Shown piece by piece: positions 8,460-17,077 of a DNA stretch of 39,158 nt. Below the pieces are notes generated by a model, which was not told the origin of the DNA, made no database searches, and saw only the letters and a list, made by a program, of their open reading frames with translations. This stretch comes from JAGXTF01 sp038317095 (GTDB lineage Bacteria > Bacteroidota > Bacteroidia > NS11-12g > UBA955), in the NCBI GenBank assembly GCA_038317095.1, contig JBBQBB010000030.1:1-39158 (forward strand), in the 5' to 3' direction. Position 1 is the stretch's first letter. Every line of letters begins with the position of its first letter. Made by a program: the position numbers and the translations under genes.

Positions 8460-9704
8460 TTGCTTTTTTTCTATAATATTGGCATCTATCTATTCGTTTT
8501 TGCAATGCGAATGGCTGCACTTTGGAATTCAAAAGCGTACAAACTAATTCGTGGACGCAAAGGTTGGAAAAAAGCATTTTTAGATACAATTCCGAAGAAG
8601 CAGGCGAAGCGTTTCTGGTTTCACTGTGCTTCATTGGGCGAATTTGAAATGGCAAGACCCATCATAGAAGGCATACAGGTTGAATTTCCAGAATCGGAAA
8701 TTATAGTGAGTTTTTTTTCACCTAGCGGTTACGAAATGTGCAGCCACTTTCTGTGCACAGGGGTGGTTTATTTGCCATTTGATACAAAAAACAATGTAAA
8801 AAAATGGTATGATATTATACAGCCAGACATTGCAGTTTTTGTCAAATATGAATTTTGGCTCAATTACATGCATGAAGGCATTGCGCGTGGGGTAAAAATG
8901 CTGGCTATTTCTACCTTGTTTAGAGAAGGGCAATTCTTTTTTGAACCTTGGGCGGCTTCATGGAAAAACCAATTGCTTCAATTTAAAAGAATATTTGTGC
9001 AAAATGAAAGTTCGGCATACATAGGCAAAATGGAAGGATTAGGCAACATTATAGTGGCAGGTGACACCCGTTTTGATAGGGTAATTGACACCCATTCTCA
9101 TATTGAACCTATGGAAGAAATTGCCAAATTTAAAGGTGAAAATCCCTTGCTGGTTTGCGGCAGTTCTTGGCAAGCAGAAGAAAAATTGTTGTTTGAATAT
9201 TTATCCATAAAAAGTTGGCCTTTGGGCTGGAAATGGATTATTGCCCCTCACAATATACAGGCTCAACATATTCAAGAAATTGAACAAAGGTTCTCTGATT
9301 TTTATCCCATTAGGTATTCTGAGTTGTTAAAAACACCAGAAACGGGTAAAAACAAAATTCTGATTATAGACAATATGGGGTTGTTGTCGCGTATTTACCA
9401 ATATGCAGATATAGGAATAATAGGGGGAGCATTTGGCAAAGGATTGCACAACGTTTTAGAAGCCGCCGCATTTGGTATGCCCATTTTATTTGGCCCCAAA
9501 CATCAAAAATTCCCAGAAGCCGCTGAGGGTATTGAAGCTGGGTTCTGTTTTTCAGCAAAAAATTACGCTGAATTTGAAATGCATTTAAACCGCATGCTTG
9601 GCAACGCAGAATGGAGACAAGAAACTGCAAATAAAGCTATTGAATATGTAGTTAAAAAATCTGGAGCCACTGAAATTGTGATGGATTATTTGCGACTGAA
9701 TTAA
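8460..9704 (+). CDS. waaA: 3-deoxy-D-manno-octulosonic acid (Kdo) transferase
   Basis: Inner-membrane-anchored GT-B glycosyltransferase that adds Kdo to the lipid A precursor. 414 residues, typical length. An N-terminal hydrophobic anchor (YNIGIYLFVFAMRMAALW) is followed by RGRKGW, the acceptor domain signature FHCASLGEFEMARPII, FFSPSGYEM and DIAVFVKYEFWLNY, and in the C-terminal half VCGSSWQAEE, IIAPHN and GGAFGKGLHNVLEAAAFGMPILFGP, which binds CMP-Kdo. The TTG start at 8460 is uncertain: it lies within TAATTTTG, itself a -7-like sequence. Homology suggests the anchor is translated, so read-through from the upstream gene seven bases away is more likely than a start at ATG 8505. It converges with the next gene, one base apart. 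Confidence 0.94.
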   Translation: MLFFYNIGIYLFVFAMRMAALWNSKAYKLIRGRKGWKKAFLDTIPKKQAKRFWFHCASLGEFEMARPIIEGIQVEFPESEIIVSFFSPSGYEMCSHFLCTGVVYLPFDTKNNVKKWYDIIQPDIAVFVKYEFWLNYMHEGIARGVKMLAISTLFREGQFFFEPWAASWKNQLLQFKRIFVQNESSAYIGKMEGLGNIIVAGDTRFDRVIDTHSHIEPMEEIAKFKGENPLLVCGSSWQAEEKLLFEYLSIKSWPLGWKWIIAPHNIQAQHIQEIEQRFSDFYPIRYSELLKTPETGKNKILIIDNMGLLSRIYQYADIGIIGGAFGKGLHNVLEAAAFGMPILFGPKHQKFPEAAEGIEAGFCFSAKNYAEFEMHLNRMLGNAEWRQETANKAIEYVVKKSGATEIVMDYLRLN

Positions 9705-9705
9705 T

Positions 9706-10446
9706 TCAATAGAATATTTTAAACTGCTTTATGATAAGCAAACCACCACTGATAAAAATAAAAATGAGTACTATTTTTTGGAATTGATTTTGATCCATTT
9801 TTTCCAACATTTTTTTACCAATATAGCTACCAATAATTGCAACGAAGAACAATGCAATGATATAGTAAATCTCGCTAACACGAATAAAGCCACTTTCCCA
9901 ATAAACCACGGCCCGCGCAAAATCTACGGCAAAATCAATAGCTGCGGATGTGCCAATAAAAAGTTCTTTCCCAAAACCCAAGGAAGACAGTGCGATGCCA
10001 CGTATAGCTCCACCTGTGCCGAGCAAACCTGCCACAAAACCCGCCAAGCCTCCCAAACTTAAAAGTACTGCATTGTTCTTTTTTACTTTCAAACTGGGTT
10101 TGATTAAGAACAATACAGCAATCAAACAAAGGAATATTCCTAAAACCATCTGTAATGCGGAAGAATTCCATTTTGCGCTGAATACTGCACCAATTAATAC
10201 AAAAACCACACTTGGCACGCCTATAATTCCGATGGTTTTCCAATCCAAATGTTTGCGAAAAAGCCACAATTTTGAAGTATTACTAAAAATATGAAATACG
10301 GCTGTGATGCCTAATACCGCTTGAAAATCCATAAAAAAATTGGCGATTGGTACGAAAAGCATGGATGAGCCAAATCCACCGAGGGTTCCTAAAATTTCCG
10401 AAACCAAAGCGCAAACGACAAACAAAACAAAGGTGGCATCTTTCAC
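9706..10446 (-). CDS. TauE/SafE-family sulfite/anion exporter
   Basis: A 246-residue polytopic inner-membrane protein with about eight hydrophobic segments. Two related halves each carry the family's glycine-rich signature: LGTLGGFGSSMLFVPI near the N-terminus and AGLLGTGGAIRGIAL in the middle. TauE/SafE (DUF81) members move sulfite, sulfonates or other organic anions; the substrate here cannot be predicted. The start is GTG at 10446, four bases after a perfect TAAATTTG box. It is convergent with waaA with almost no gap, and divergent from the large BNR protein. Confidence 0.9.
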   Translation of the reverse strand: MKDATFVLFVVCALVSEILGTLGGFGSSMLFVPIANFFMDFQAVLGITAVFHIFSNTSKLWLFRKHLDWKTIGIIGVPSVVFVLIGAVFSAKWNSSALQMVLGIFLCLIAVLFLIKPSLKVKKNNAVLLSLGGLAGFVAGLLGTGGAIRGIALSSLGFGKELFIGTSAAIDFAVDFARAVVYWESGFIRVSEIYYIIALFFVAIIGSYIGKKMLEKMDQNQFQKIVLIFIFISGGLLIIKQFKIFY

Positions 10447-10450
10447 CTTG

Positions 10451-10458
10451 CAAATTTA
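10451..10458 (-). promoter_or_regulatory. -7 promoter box of the TauE/SafE gene
   Basis: The minus strand reads TAAATTTG, a perfect consensus match, then CAAG and the GTG start. Confidence 0.65.
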
Positions 10459-10564
10459 GGGATATCCGTATTTTACAATTGGCTGAATTACGCCTGCAGA
10501 AATTGTTTAATGTAATGGATTCGTAAACTTTTTACAACCAGAATCACCATTGGCCGATTTTTAT

Positions 10565-10572
10565 TAAATTTG
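10565..10572 (+). promoter_or_regulatory. -7 promoter box of the BNR-propeller gene
   Basis: TAAATTTG is a perfect match. An ATG at 10574 is only one base away and would precede or coincide with the expected transcript start, so the ATG at 10580 is preferred. Confidence 0.65.
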
Positions 10573-10579
10573 CATGTTT

Positions 10580-13081
10580 ATGTCAAAATTACAAAATGTC
10601 AAAAAACTGATCCCCTTGATATTCACACTTGCACTTGTAGTGCTTTTTGGAAAGCATCTTGGGCAACTTAAAGAAGGGATTGCCGGCAATGAAGAAGGCG
10701 AAAATCAAGGATTTTACAAGCAATGGCTAGAATCTAAAATTTCTGCCGATGGCACGCTGCCAAAATGGATGCACGCTAAATGGGCGGCAGCAGACCGCGC
10801 CAATTTAACAAGACGCAGCGGAGAAAAAATTATAGATACAGTAATTGAATTGGGTCCAAAAAGCACCGGTGGAAGAAGCAGGGCACTTTGGATAGATCCG
10901 CGCAATGAAAACATTGTACTTGCCGGTTCAGTATCTGGCGGGCTTTGGCGCAGCACGAACGCAGGAGCAACATGGACTCCAGTAAACGAGCATGAATCTT
11001 CTTTAAGTGTTACTTCTATTGCCTCCAACCCTTTTAACCATGATATCGTATATTACAGCACTGGTGAGGGTAGGGGAAATTCCACAACTGTGGACGGGGG
11101 AGGTATTTTTAAATCTATAGATGGGGGTAAAACATTTTCTGTTATAGCTTCTACCGTAAATAAAACTGGATTTGAAGCCGTGTGGAAAATTGCCCACTCT
11201 TTGGACGATTCAAACACATTATTCGTTGGCACGGAAAGCTATGGTCTATTTAGATCTACGGATGCCGGGTTAACCTGGCAACAAGTATACAACAGTGGCA
11301 ATGGCGCTACTTCAGAAATATTGGTATTGCCAAACAACCGTGTAATTATTTCACGTCAAGGAAGCTCTATTGTGGCAAGTGACAGCAGCGGTAAAATTGG
11401 AACTTTTAAAGCGGTAACTTTTCCAAATCCACCAGGGTCTGGACAATACCGCAGGGTGCAAATGGCCAATTGTCGGAAATATCCACAAGTTATTTATGCT
11501 CTATTCGAAGGGTATTCAGCCTCCGATTATAGCGATGTTCCTGCTAGATTTTACAAGAGCAGTAACTTTGGCAAAACTTGGACGGCTAGAACAATCCCTA
11601 CAGCCATAGGCAGCGGCCAACAAGGTTATTGCGTGATGATAGGCGCCAGCTTAACCGATAGCAATGCTGTTACCGCAGGGGCTATTAATTTAGCCAAAAG
11701 CACCAACGGGGGTACGAGTTGGTCAAACAACCCTCTTTATCCCGTGGGACACTCTGACCAGCAAGGCTTTGCTGCCTTTTCAGATGGCAATTATTTGGTT
11801 TCTAATGACGGTGGAATTTACAAATACAAATGGACTTCTACGACTGCACAAGCTAATTTAAATACTGGATATAAAGTCACCCAATTTTATGCAGGAAACT
11901 TTGGTCCAACTGGCTTGGTTTCTATCGGAGGAACCCAGGATAATGGAACCCACGTTACCAATGGAAAACTTACTTCCATCAAAGCTTATGGCGGAGATGG
12001 AGCCTATGCACATATAGGTTTGCAAGACGGCACCATTGCCTATTTGTCTACCCAAAACGATGGTATTCGGAGAGTAGAAGATTTCGACCCCTCGGTTGTG
12101 CCGACTTTTTCAACGGCCATTGATGATCCTGCATTTGCCAATGCAGTCGATTTCATCAATGCTTACACCATGAACCCAGCAGACCAATTGCAATTGTACT
12201 ATCGCACTACCAGTAGAATTTACCGGTCAAAAAATGGTGGAGACAACTGGTCTGAAGTAGCAAGACGCAGTGGAATAAAGGCCTTGACAACAACAACAGA
12301 ATTAGATCCTATTTTGTATTTTGGGGGCACTGCAGCACAATTGTATAAATTGGAAAAAGCAGGATCCATAGACATCGCCGGCGGATATAAAGAAGTGAAT
12401 TACAATTCTACCATTCCGGTAGAGGTTACGGATGATTATTTAAAATGCATTGCCGTGCATCCCAATAACAAATATACCCTATTCTTATCATTCAGTAGTT
12501 TTAGTTCAAAAGGAAAAATATGGAAAGCCACACGTATGGACAGCGCGGTGCCATCATATAAAAACATATCAGGAAATCTTCCTGTCGGTTTACCCGTAAA
12601 TAGCGTGGCGGTAGATCCTGCGTTTCCGGATAAAAACTTATTCGCTGGTACGGATTTTGGTTTGTACTTTTCTACCGATAGCGGTGTTACATGGCAAAAG
12701 GAATACCGTATACCCAATGTCGCAGTATTTGATATAAAAATGCGTACAGACCGTTCCCTATTTGTATTCACCCATGGACGAGGCATATTTTCATTAGGGC
12801 TTACTGGCGGTGCATCGGTTGGAAAAAAAACGCATGAAATTAAATCTAATACTCTCCTATTCCCAAATCCGAGCCAAAATATTTTAAACATCCATCTACC
12901 TGAGAATACCCAAAATATTGGGTACGAATTGTATGATATGAATGCCAAATTGATCTCAAAAGGCAACCTTGTAGGAGCAAAAAATCAAATTTCAGTTGCC
13001 TATATAGCCAATGGTAGTTACTATTTAAGGTTAAATGGAGAATCTCTTCAATCGACGCATAAAATCTTAATTCAGCACTAA
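10580..13081 (+). CDS. Secreted BNR/sortilin-type beta-propeller protein with T9SS tail
   Basis: About 833 residues. A hydrophobic N-terminal signal (LIPLIFTLALVVLFGKHLG) leads into many BNR/Asp-box repeats of the form S-x-D/N-x-G-x-T-W: STNAGATW, SIDGGKTF, STDAGLTW, SSNFGKTW, STNGGTSW, SKNGGDNW and STDSGVTW. These build sortilin/VPS10-like or sialidase-like propellers. Many Bacteroidota proteins of this kind are annotated as glycosyl hydrolases without proof, and no sialidase catalytic set is evident here. The C-terminal ~80 residues (LLFPNPSQNILNIHLPE to GSYYLRLNG) are a type A T9SS sorting domain, so the protein is surface-anchored or released. An alternative ATG lies six bases upstream. 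Confidence 0.88.
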   Translation: MSKLQNVKKLIPLIFTLALVVLFGKHLGQLKEGIAGNEEGENQGFYKQWLESKISADGTLPKWMHAKWAAADRANLTRRSGEKIIDTVIELGPKSTGGRSRALWIDPRNENIVLAGSVSGGLWRSTNAGATWTPVNEHESSLSVTSIASNPFNHDIVYYSTGEGRGNSTTVDGGGIFKSIDGGKTFSVIASTVNKTGFEAVWKIAHSLDDSNTLFVGTESYGLFRSTDAGLTWQQVYNSGNGATSEILVLPNNRVIISRQGSSIVASDSSGKIGTFKAVTFPNPPGSGQYRRVQMANCRKYPQVIYALFEGYSASDYSDVPARFYKSSNFGKTWTARTIPTAIGSGQQGYCVMIGASLTDSNAVTAGAINLAKSTNGGTSWSNNPLYPVGHSDQQGFAAFSDGNYLVSNDGGIYKYKWTSTTAQANLNTGYKVTQFYAGNFGPTGLVSIGGTQDNGTHVTNGKLTSIKAYGGDGAYAHIGLQDGTIAYLSTQNDGIRRVEDFDPSVVPTFSTAIDDPAFANAVDFINAYTMNPADQLQLYYRTTSRIYRSKNGGDNWSEVARRSGIKALTTTTELDPILYFGGTAAQLYKLEKAGSIDIAGGYKEVNYNSTIPVEVTDDYLKCIAVHPNNKYTLFLSFSSFSSKGKIWKATRMDSAVPSYKNISGNLPVGLPVNSVAVDPAFPDKNLFAGTDFGLYFSTDSGVTWQKEYRIPNVAVFDIKMRTDRSLFVFTHGRGIFSLGLTGGASVGKKTHEIKSNTLLFPNPSQNILNIHLPENTQNIGYELYDMNAKLISKGNLVGAKNQISVAYIANGSYYLRLNGESLQSTHKILIQH

Positions 13082-13083
13082 AA

Positions 13084-13458
13084 ATGGATGCAGAATTAAA
13101 AGAGAAATTAACAGAACTTGAGAAACTTTTGGGCAAAATGTATGCAGACCTACTTGACATCAGTCAGGATGTGATCTCAGGAGGTTATACTGCATTTCCC
13201 ATTTACATTGTGTACGAAGGGGAATTGCAATTGGGTCAATTGATGTTGGATGCCAAAGAATACAACTTACCCTATAATTTCAATGTTGCAACATTGGAAG
13301 ATTTTAAGGAGCAAGAAATTGTTTTTGAAGATAAAGAAGATGAATTTAAAGCGGCTTACGGAGATCCCAAAAAGCATATTTGTGTATTTTGGATTATTGG
13401 TGAACAGGCAGGATTTATTTTTTACCCTACTGCAACCAGAGCTACAGATTTAAATTAA
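13084..13458 (+). CDS. Conserved hypothetical protein, 124 residues
   Basis: A cytosolic acidic protein with no signal peptide or membrane segment. An N-terminal helix (LKEKLTELEKLLGKMYADLLDISQ) is followed by a mixed alpha/beta region (GGYTAFPIYIVYEGELQLGQLMLD; KKHICVFWIIGEQAGFIFYP). No family is recognised with certainty, though the opening pattern DISQDVISGGYTAFPIYI looks like a conserved small Bacteroidota family. It sits two bases after the BNR gene stop and two bases before the GT2 gene, without its own promoter box, so it is probably read as part of one operon with them. Confidence 0.72.
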   Translation: MDAELKEKLTELEKLLGKMYADLLDISQDVISGGYTAFPIYIVYEGELQLGQLMLDAKEYNLPYNFNVATLEDFKEQEIVFEDKEDEFKAAYGDPKKHICVFWIIGEQAGFIFYPTATRATDLN

Positions 13459-13460
13459 AA

Positions 13461-14471
13461 TTGGTGACAATAGATATCGTAATTTTAAATTACAACACAA
13501 GAGAATTATTAGAACAATTGCTGCCAATTGTCGTTCAAAACTCGCAGATGGAAGGTGTAAATATTGTTGTTGCCGACAATGCTAGTACTGATGGCAGTGC
13601 AGCTTGGATGAAAAAACACCAACCAGAAATAGAATTGATTGAGTTGGAGCAAAACCATGGCTTTGCAGGTGGTTATAATTTGGCATTGCAAGACCGCACA
13701 TCCGATTATTTTATTTTACTGAATAGCGATGCAGAACCTGCACCAAACTGGCTAAATCCACTCTTAGAATTTGCCAAATCTCATCCGGAAATGGGTGCAG
13801 CACAGCCCAAACTGTTGGATTATTACAAACGCGAAAAGTTTGAATATGCTGGCGCAGCCGGTGGGTATTTGGATCATTTCGGATATCCATTTTGCAGGGG
13901 TAGAATCTTTGGAAATGTTGAAAATAATTTGGGCCAGTACAATGAAACAAAGGAAGTTTTTTGGGCCACCGGTGCAGCATTTTTTGTAAGCAGAGCTGCT
14001 TGGGAAAAAGCCGAAGGTTTGGATGATCGATTTTTTGCACATATGGAAGAAATTGATTTGTGTTGGAGGCTGCAATTGTTAGGGTATAAAAATTATTCAA
14101 TTCCGCAGAGTATAGTTTATCATATGGGTGGCGGAACCCTCAGTAATTCGAGTCCAAGAAAAACATTTTTCAATTTCAGGAACAGTTTAATTATGCTTTA
14201 TAAAAACTTACCTGGAGATGAAAGAGATGCTGTTATAATTAAACGAAAATTACTGGATGGATTGGCAGCGGTATTTTTTTTAATTCAATTTAAATTTGCA
14301 CATATTGTTCAAATTTGGAAAGCGCATAAAGCGTTTGACCAAATGAAGGTTTCTATAAAAGAAAAAGAAGGCGCAAAACACTTGCGTGAAATAGATACTG
14401 TGCTGAAAAGCAGCTTGGTTTTTGATTACTTTTTAAAAGGCAGAAAAGCATTTAACGAATTAAAATTTTAA
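13461..14471 (+). CDS. Family 2 glycosyltransferase
   Basis: A 336-residue GT-A (GT2) glycosyltransferase. The nucleotide-sugar site is shown by DIVILNYNTRELLEQLLP at the N-terminus, VVADNASTDGS, NHGFAGGYNLAL and the DXD-like LLNSDAEPAP. The C-terminal part has WATGAAFFVSRAAWEK and FFAHMEEIDLCWRLQLLGY, the acceptor/base region typical of rhamnosyl- and related transferases. It probably acts on LPS, O-antigen or exopolysaccharide at the cytosolic face of the inner membrane. Start is TTG 13461 or GTG 13464; both lie directly behind the previous stop codon. The donor sugar cannot be inferred. Confidence 0.93.
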   Translation: MVTIDIVILNYNTRELLEQLLPIVVQNSQMEGVNIVVADNASTDGSAAWMKKHQPEIELIELEQNHGFAGGYNLALQDRTSDYFILLNSDAEPAPNWLNPLLEFAKSHPEMGAAQPKLLDYYKREKFEYAGAAGGYLDHFGYPFCRGRIFGNVENNLGQYNETKEVFWATGAAFFVSRAAWEKAEGLDDRFFAHMEEIDLCWRLQLLGYKNYSIPQSIVYHMGGGTLSNSSPRKTFFNFRNSLIMLYKNLPGDERDAVIIKRKLLDGLAAVFFLIQFKFAHIVQIWKAHKAFDQMKVSIKEKEGAKHLREIDTVLKSSLVFDYFLKGRKAFNELKF

Positions 14472-14527
14472 ACCAAAATTAGGTCCAAACATATTCCCCT
14501 CTCTTTTCTAATTGGATTGCAGAATTA

Positions 14528-15436
14528 TCACTTGCTTCTGGGATGAAATTTGTTCAGCGTTTCAGCCAAGTATGTACGATCAAGGTGCGTATAAATTTCT
14601 GTGGTTGTAATACTTTCATGCCCAAGCATTTCTTGCACAGCCCTCAGATCTGCACCCGCTTCTACCAAATGGGTAGCAAAACTATGCCTAAAAGTATGCG
14701 GGCTTATGGTTTTTTGAATACCCGTTTCCAAAGCCAATTTTTTAATCAATAGAAAAACACTTTGGCGGCTTAATCCTTTTCCTCGTGCATTTAAAAAAAC
14801 AATATCGCGACTTGCATTTACAATGGTTTGATGTCTGCGAACATCATCTCTGTAGATTCGAATGTGTTTCAAAGCGCGCTTTCCAATAGGAACCAACCTT
14901 TCTTTATTGCCTTTTCCTAAAACGCGTAAATAGGAATCCTCAAAATGCACATCGGTTAACTTTAAAGTTACAAGTTCTGAAACCCTGAGACCAGAACTGT
15001 ACAAAGTTTCAAGCATTGCCACATCCCTCTCCCCGCCTGCCTTGCTCCTATCAATTGCTTTTATCATTCCATCTATTTCTATTTCACTCAGAACCACGGG
15101 AAGTTTGCGACCTGTCTTGGGTGAATCGATAAAATCTGCGGGACTTTCAGCTATTTCATCTTCCAACAATAAGTATTTATAAAAAGTGCGCACACCAGAA
15201 ATAATACGGGCTTGAGACATGGCGCTAAATCCTATTTCTGCCAACCATGCAGAAAATGCCTGCAAATCTTCTTTTTTTAATTGGGTAGGCGCAGAAACCG
15301 GATTGAACAAGGCACTCCATTGAGCCAACCGGTTAAGATCATTGGCATATGCCTCCACGCTATTGTGCGAAAGCGACCTTTCAATTTTTAGATAAACAGC
15401 GAACCCAACGGCCGCAGTTTTCCATGCACCTTTCAT
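14528..15436 (-). CDS. xerD: Site-specific tyrosine recombinase XerD
   Basis: A 302-residue tyrosine recombinase. The N-terminal SAM-like DNA-binding domain (residues 8-100: YLKIERSLSHNSVEAYANDL) is followed by the catalytic domain. All catalytic residues are present: Arg151 (SGLRVSEL), Lys175 (GKGNKER), His247 and Arg250 (HTFRHSF), His273 (LGHESI) and the nucleophile Tyr282 (IYTHLD). Length and the lack of flanking mobile genes point to the housekeeping Xer recombinase that resolves chromosome dimers at dif, rather than a phage integrase. The ATG overlaps the stop of the upstream Omp28-like gene as ATGA, implying translational coupling. A gene for the partner FtsK lies about 4 kb away. Confidence 0.93.
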   Translation of the reverse strand: MKGAWKTAAVGFAVYLKIERSLSHNSVEAYANDLNRLAQWSALFNPVSAPTQLKKEDLQAFSAWLAEIGFSAMSQARIISGVRTFYKYLLLEDEIAESPADFIDSPKTGRKLPVVLSEIEIDGMIKAIDRSKAGGERDVAMLETLYSSGLRVSELVTLKLTDVHFEDSYLRVLGKGNKERLVPIGKRALKHIRIYRDDVRRHQTIVNASRDIVFLNARGKGLSRQSVFLLIKKLALETGIQKTISPHTFRHSFATHLVEAGADLRAVQEMLGHESITTTEIYTHLDRTYLAETLNKFHPRSK

Positions 15437-16302
15437 GGTTGCATTTTGGCATGAGCCACTTGCAAAACTTCTTTAGATGTGGCATCCACAACCCATACCA
15501 CCGCATCCAGATTTTTGGGGTTCCAATTGTATCTAGGGCGAATGTAATATTGTTTTTCAAAAACACGGCCTGCTTTTAAATCTGCCTTTAACGTATCTCC
15601 CGTACCTGCGGTATATAATTTTCGCAATGCATGGTTGTGTTCGTAGTTTAAAATTTCTCCTTTAGTTTCTGATTGCTTTCCAATGACTTTGCTTTCCAGA
15701 ATCCCTATAAAAATAAGATTTTTGGTAGCAACATCGCCTGTATAAGTAACCTTAGCATCCAGTCTACCTTGGTTCTTCAAATTGTCCCAAGAAGTGGTGA
15801 TATTGATATTTAAAGGGTTTGCAAAAGTGAGCCGTTTATCCACATTGCTAATCCATACATTTCGGTTAATTAAACGAGAACCACTTACCATTATTTGATC
15901 CACTGCGCCAGTCGGCAAAGAAGCAGCGCCGCCTAAATACTGATTTATGCTCTCTGCATCGGAACTAGACATAGTATCATATCCAGCCCAAGGCCAAACA
16001 TTGGGGCCTAAACCCGGAGATTCTGGATAAATTGCGACCACCGTAACTCTGCCTGGGTGCAAGGTATCTGCAATTTTTCTAGCGAGTTTTGCCGCATCTG
16101 GGCAATTTACACACCGAACGCCGGTTACATCAAACAACAGCACATCGTGGTTTTGCGCAGCAGGAATGCTGAGCACAGTATAAGTAGTATCCAACAACGG
16201 TTTTTCGGGGACAGTATATACAATGCCATGTTTTTCTTCTTTGCAGGCAAAAAGCACCATAAAAACGGCAATGGAAGAAATTAAAACTGTTTTGTTTAAC
16301 AT
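15433..16302 (-). CDS. Omp28-like lipoprotein with thioredoxin-fold CxxC
   Basis: A 289-residue lipoprotein. The signal peptide ends in a lipobox with Cys20 (VLFACKEE). Residues 52-130 resemble the thioredoxin-like domain of the Omp28 family, with a CVNC pair at Cys64/Cys67 (VTGVRCVNCPDAAKLARKI) and a cis-Pro-like LPTGAVD segment. The C-terminal half looks like a beta-sandwich (INITTSWDNLKNQGRLDAKVTY). Family members are outer-membrane-associated lipoproteins of Bacteroidota with unproved redox roles. A TAAATTCG box lies 10 bases before the ATG; the bases just before the ATG read CCTCCTT, the opposite of a Shine-Dalgarno. The stop overlaps the start of xerD. Confidence 0.8.
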   Translation of the reverse strand: MLNKTVLISSIAVFMVLFACKEEKHGIVYTVPEKPLLDTTYTVLSIPAAQNHDVLLFDVTGVRCVNCPDAAKLARKIADTLHPGRVTVVAIYPESPGLGPNVWPWAGYDTMSSSDAESINQYLGGAASLPTGAVDQIMVSGSRLINRNVWISNVDKRLTFANPLNINITTSWDNLKNQGRLDAKVTYTGDVATKNLIFIGILESKVIGKQSETKGEILNYEHNHALRKLYTAGTGDTLKADLKAGRVFEKQYYIRPRYNWNPKNLDAVVWVVDATSKEVLQVAHAKMQP

Positions 16303-16312
16303 AAGGAGGTTA

Positions 16313-16320
16313 CGAATTTA
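16313..16320 (-). promoter_or_regulatory. -7 box of the Omp28-like gene
   Basis: The minus strand reads TAAATTCG, the TAnnTTYG form, ten bases before the ATG. It would drive the Omp28-like gene and xerD together. Confidence 0.5.
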
Positions 16321-16383
16321 ATAAATCATTTACAAAAGCAAGTAAAAGTCCTGTCAAAAAAAAATTAAGTTCCACTATAAGTC

Positions 16384-16391
16384 TAAATTTG
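16384..16391 (+). promoter_or_regulatory. -7 promoter box of the glutathione peroxidase gene
   Basis: TAAATTTG is a perfect match. Its final TTG is in frame with the gene and could be mistaken for a start codon; the ATG at 16401 is the credible start. Confidence 0.65.
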
Positions 16392-16400
16392 CATCCACAA

Positions 16401-16988
16401 ATGAAAATCATTATTATAACTGTTTGCCTAGGGATATTCTTATTGGCTATGAAAAATAAATTTTATAGTTCTCCCCAAATCGCAGAAAAAACATCGGATT
16501 CCGCAGTTTCAAGTAGCGTATACCCCATTATGTTGCATGCATTAAATGGAAAAACTACTTTGGATTTAAGCACCTTTAAAGGAAAAAAAATACTGATTGT
16601 AAATACGGCAAGTGAATGTGGTTATACTCCGCAGTACGAAGGATTGGAAAAATTGTTTGAATCCAAAAAAGACAAATTGGTAATTATTGGTTGCCCTTGC
16701 AATCAGTTTGGAGGCCAAGAGCCAGGAGATAGCGCCAATATTCAACAATTTTGTAATGCGAAATACAAAATCACCTTCCCTATTTCTGAAAAGTTAGAAG
16801 TAAAAGGAAACAATCAACATCCACTGTACCAATGGTTAACGCAGAAAAGCAAAAACGGGGTTTTGGATGCCGACGTAAAATGGAACTTTAACAAGTTTCT
16901 TATAGACGAGAACGGAAGACTCATGGCTTATTTTCCTAGCCGCATAAAACCCGATGATGCAGAATTGTTAAAACTGGTAGACCAATAA
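16401..16988 (+). CDS. Glutathione peroxidase-family thiol peroxidase
   Basis: A 195-residue peroxidase with an N-terminal hydrophobic segment (MKIIIITVCLGIFLLAM), so probably exported or membrane-anchored and acting outside the cytoplasm. The active site uses cysteine rather than selenocysteine: Cys73 in NTASECGYTPQY. The rest of the catalytic tetrad is visible: Gln106 in NQFGGQEP, and Trp161/Asn162 in KWNFNKFL. Cys118 (QFCNAKYKITFP) is at the usual place of a resolving cysteine, which points to thioredoxin rather than glutathione as reductant. It is monocistronic, between a divergent Omp28-like gene and sucD. Confidence 0.92.
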   Translation: MKIIIITVCLGIFLLAMKNKFYSSPQIAEKTSDSAVSSSVYPIMLHALNGKTTLDLSTFKGKKILIVNTASECGYTPQYEGLEKLFESKKDKLVIIGCPCNQFGGQEPGDSANIQQFCNAKYKITFPISEKLEVKGNNQHPLYQWLTQKSKNGVLDADVKWNFNKFLIDENGRLMAYFPSRIKPDDAELLKLVDQ

Positions 16989-17049
16989 ATTTGTTTATAA
17001 ATCCTAAGGATTAGTTTATACTTAGGTAAAATTAGAGGCTTATTTTCCT

Positions 17050-17057
17050 TATTTTTG
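17050..17057 (+). promoter_or_regulatory. -7 promoter box of sucD
   Basis: TATTTTTG matches the consensus; the ATG follows after a 20-base leader. Confidence 0.6.
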
Positions 17058-17077
17058 CCCCACTTTTTAAGGCACCC

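Noticed and set aside
9778..10294. Plus-strand frames opposite the TauE/SafE gene
   Set aside because: They are antisense to a membrane protein with duplicated glycine-rich family motifs; basic, Lys/Thr/Pro-rich translation is typical of the reverse of hydrophobic codons.
12436..12966. 176-codon minus-strand frame inside the BNR-propeller gene
   Set aside because: It lies opposite intact Asp-box repeats and the T9SS tail; no start signal or recognisable protein pattern.
14528..15436. XerD as an integrase of a mobile element
   Set aside because: Length, motifs and lack of excision genes, repeats or tRNA next to it fit the housekeeping recombinase; the tRNA scar is 20 kb away.
16999..17026. 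CCTAAG...CTTAGG inverted repeat upstream of sucD
   Set aside because: A six-base AT-rich repeat of this sort is expected by chance; no T-run follows.
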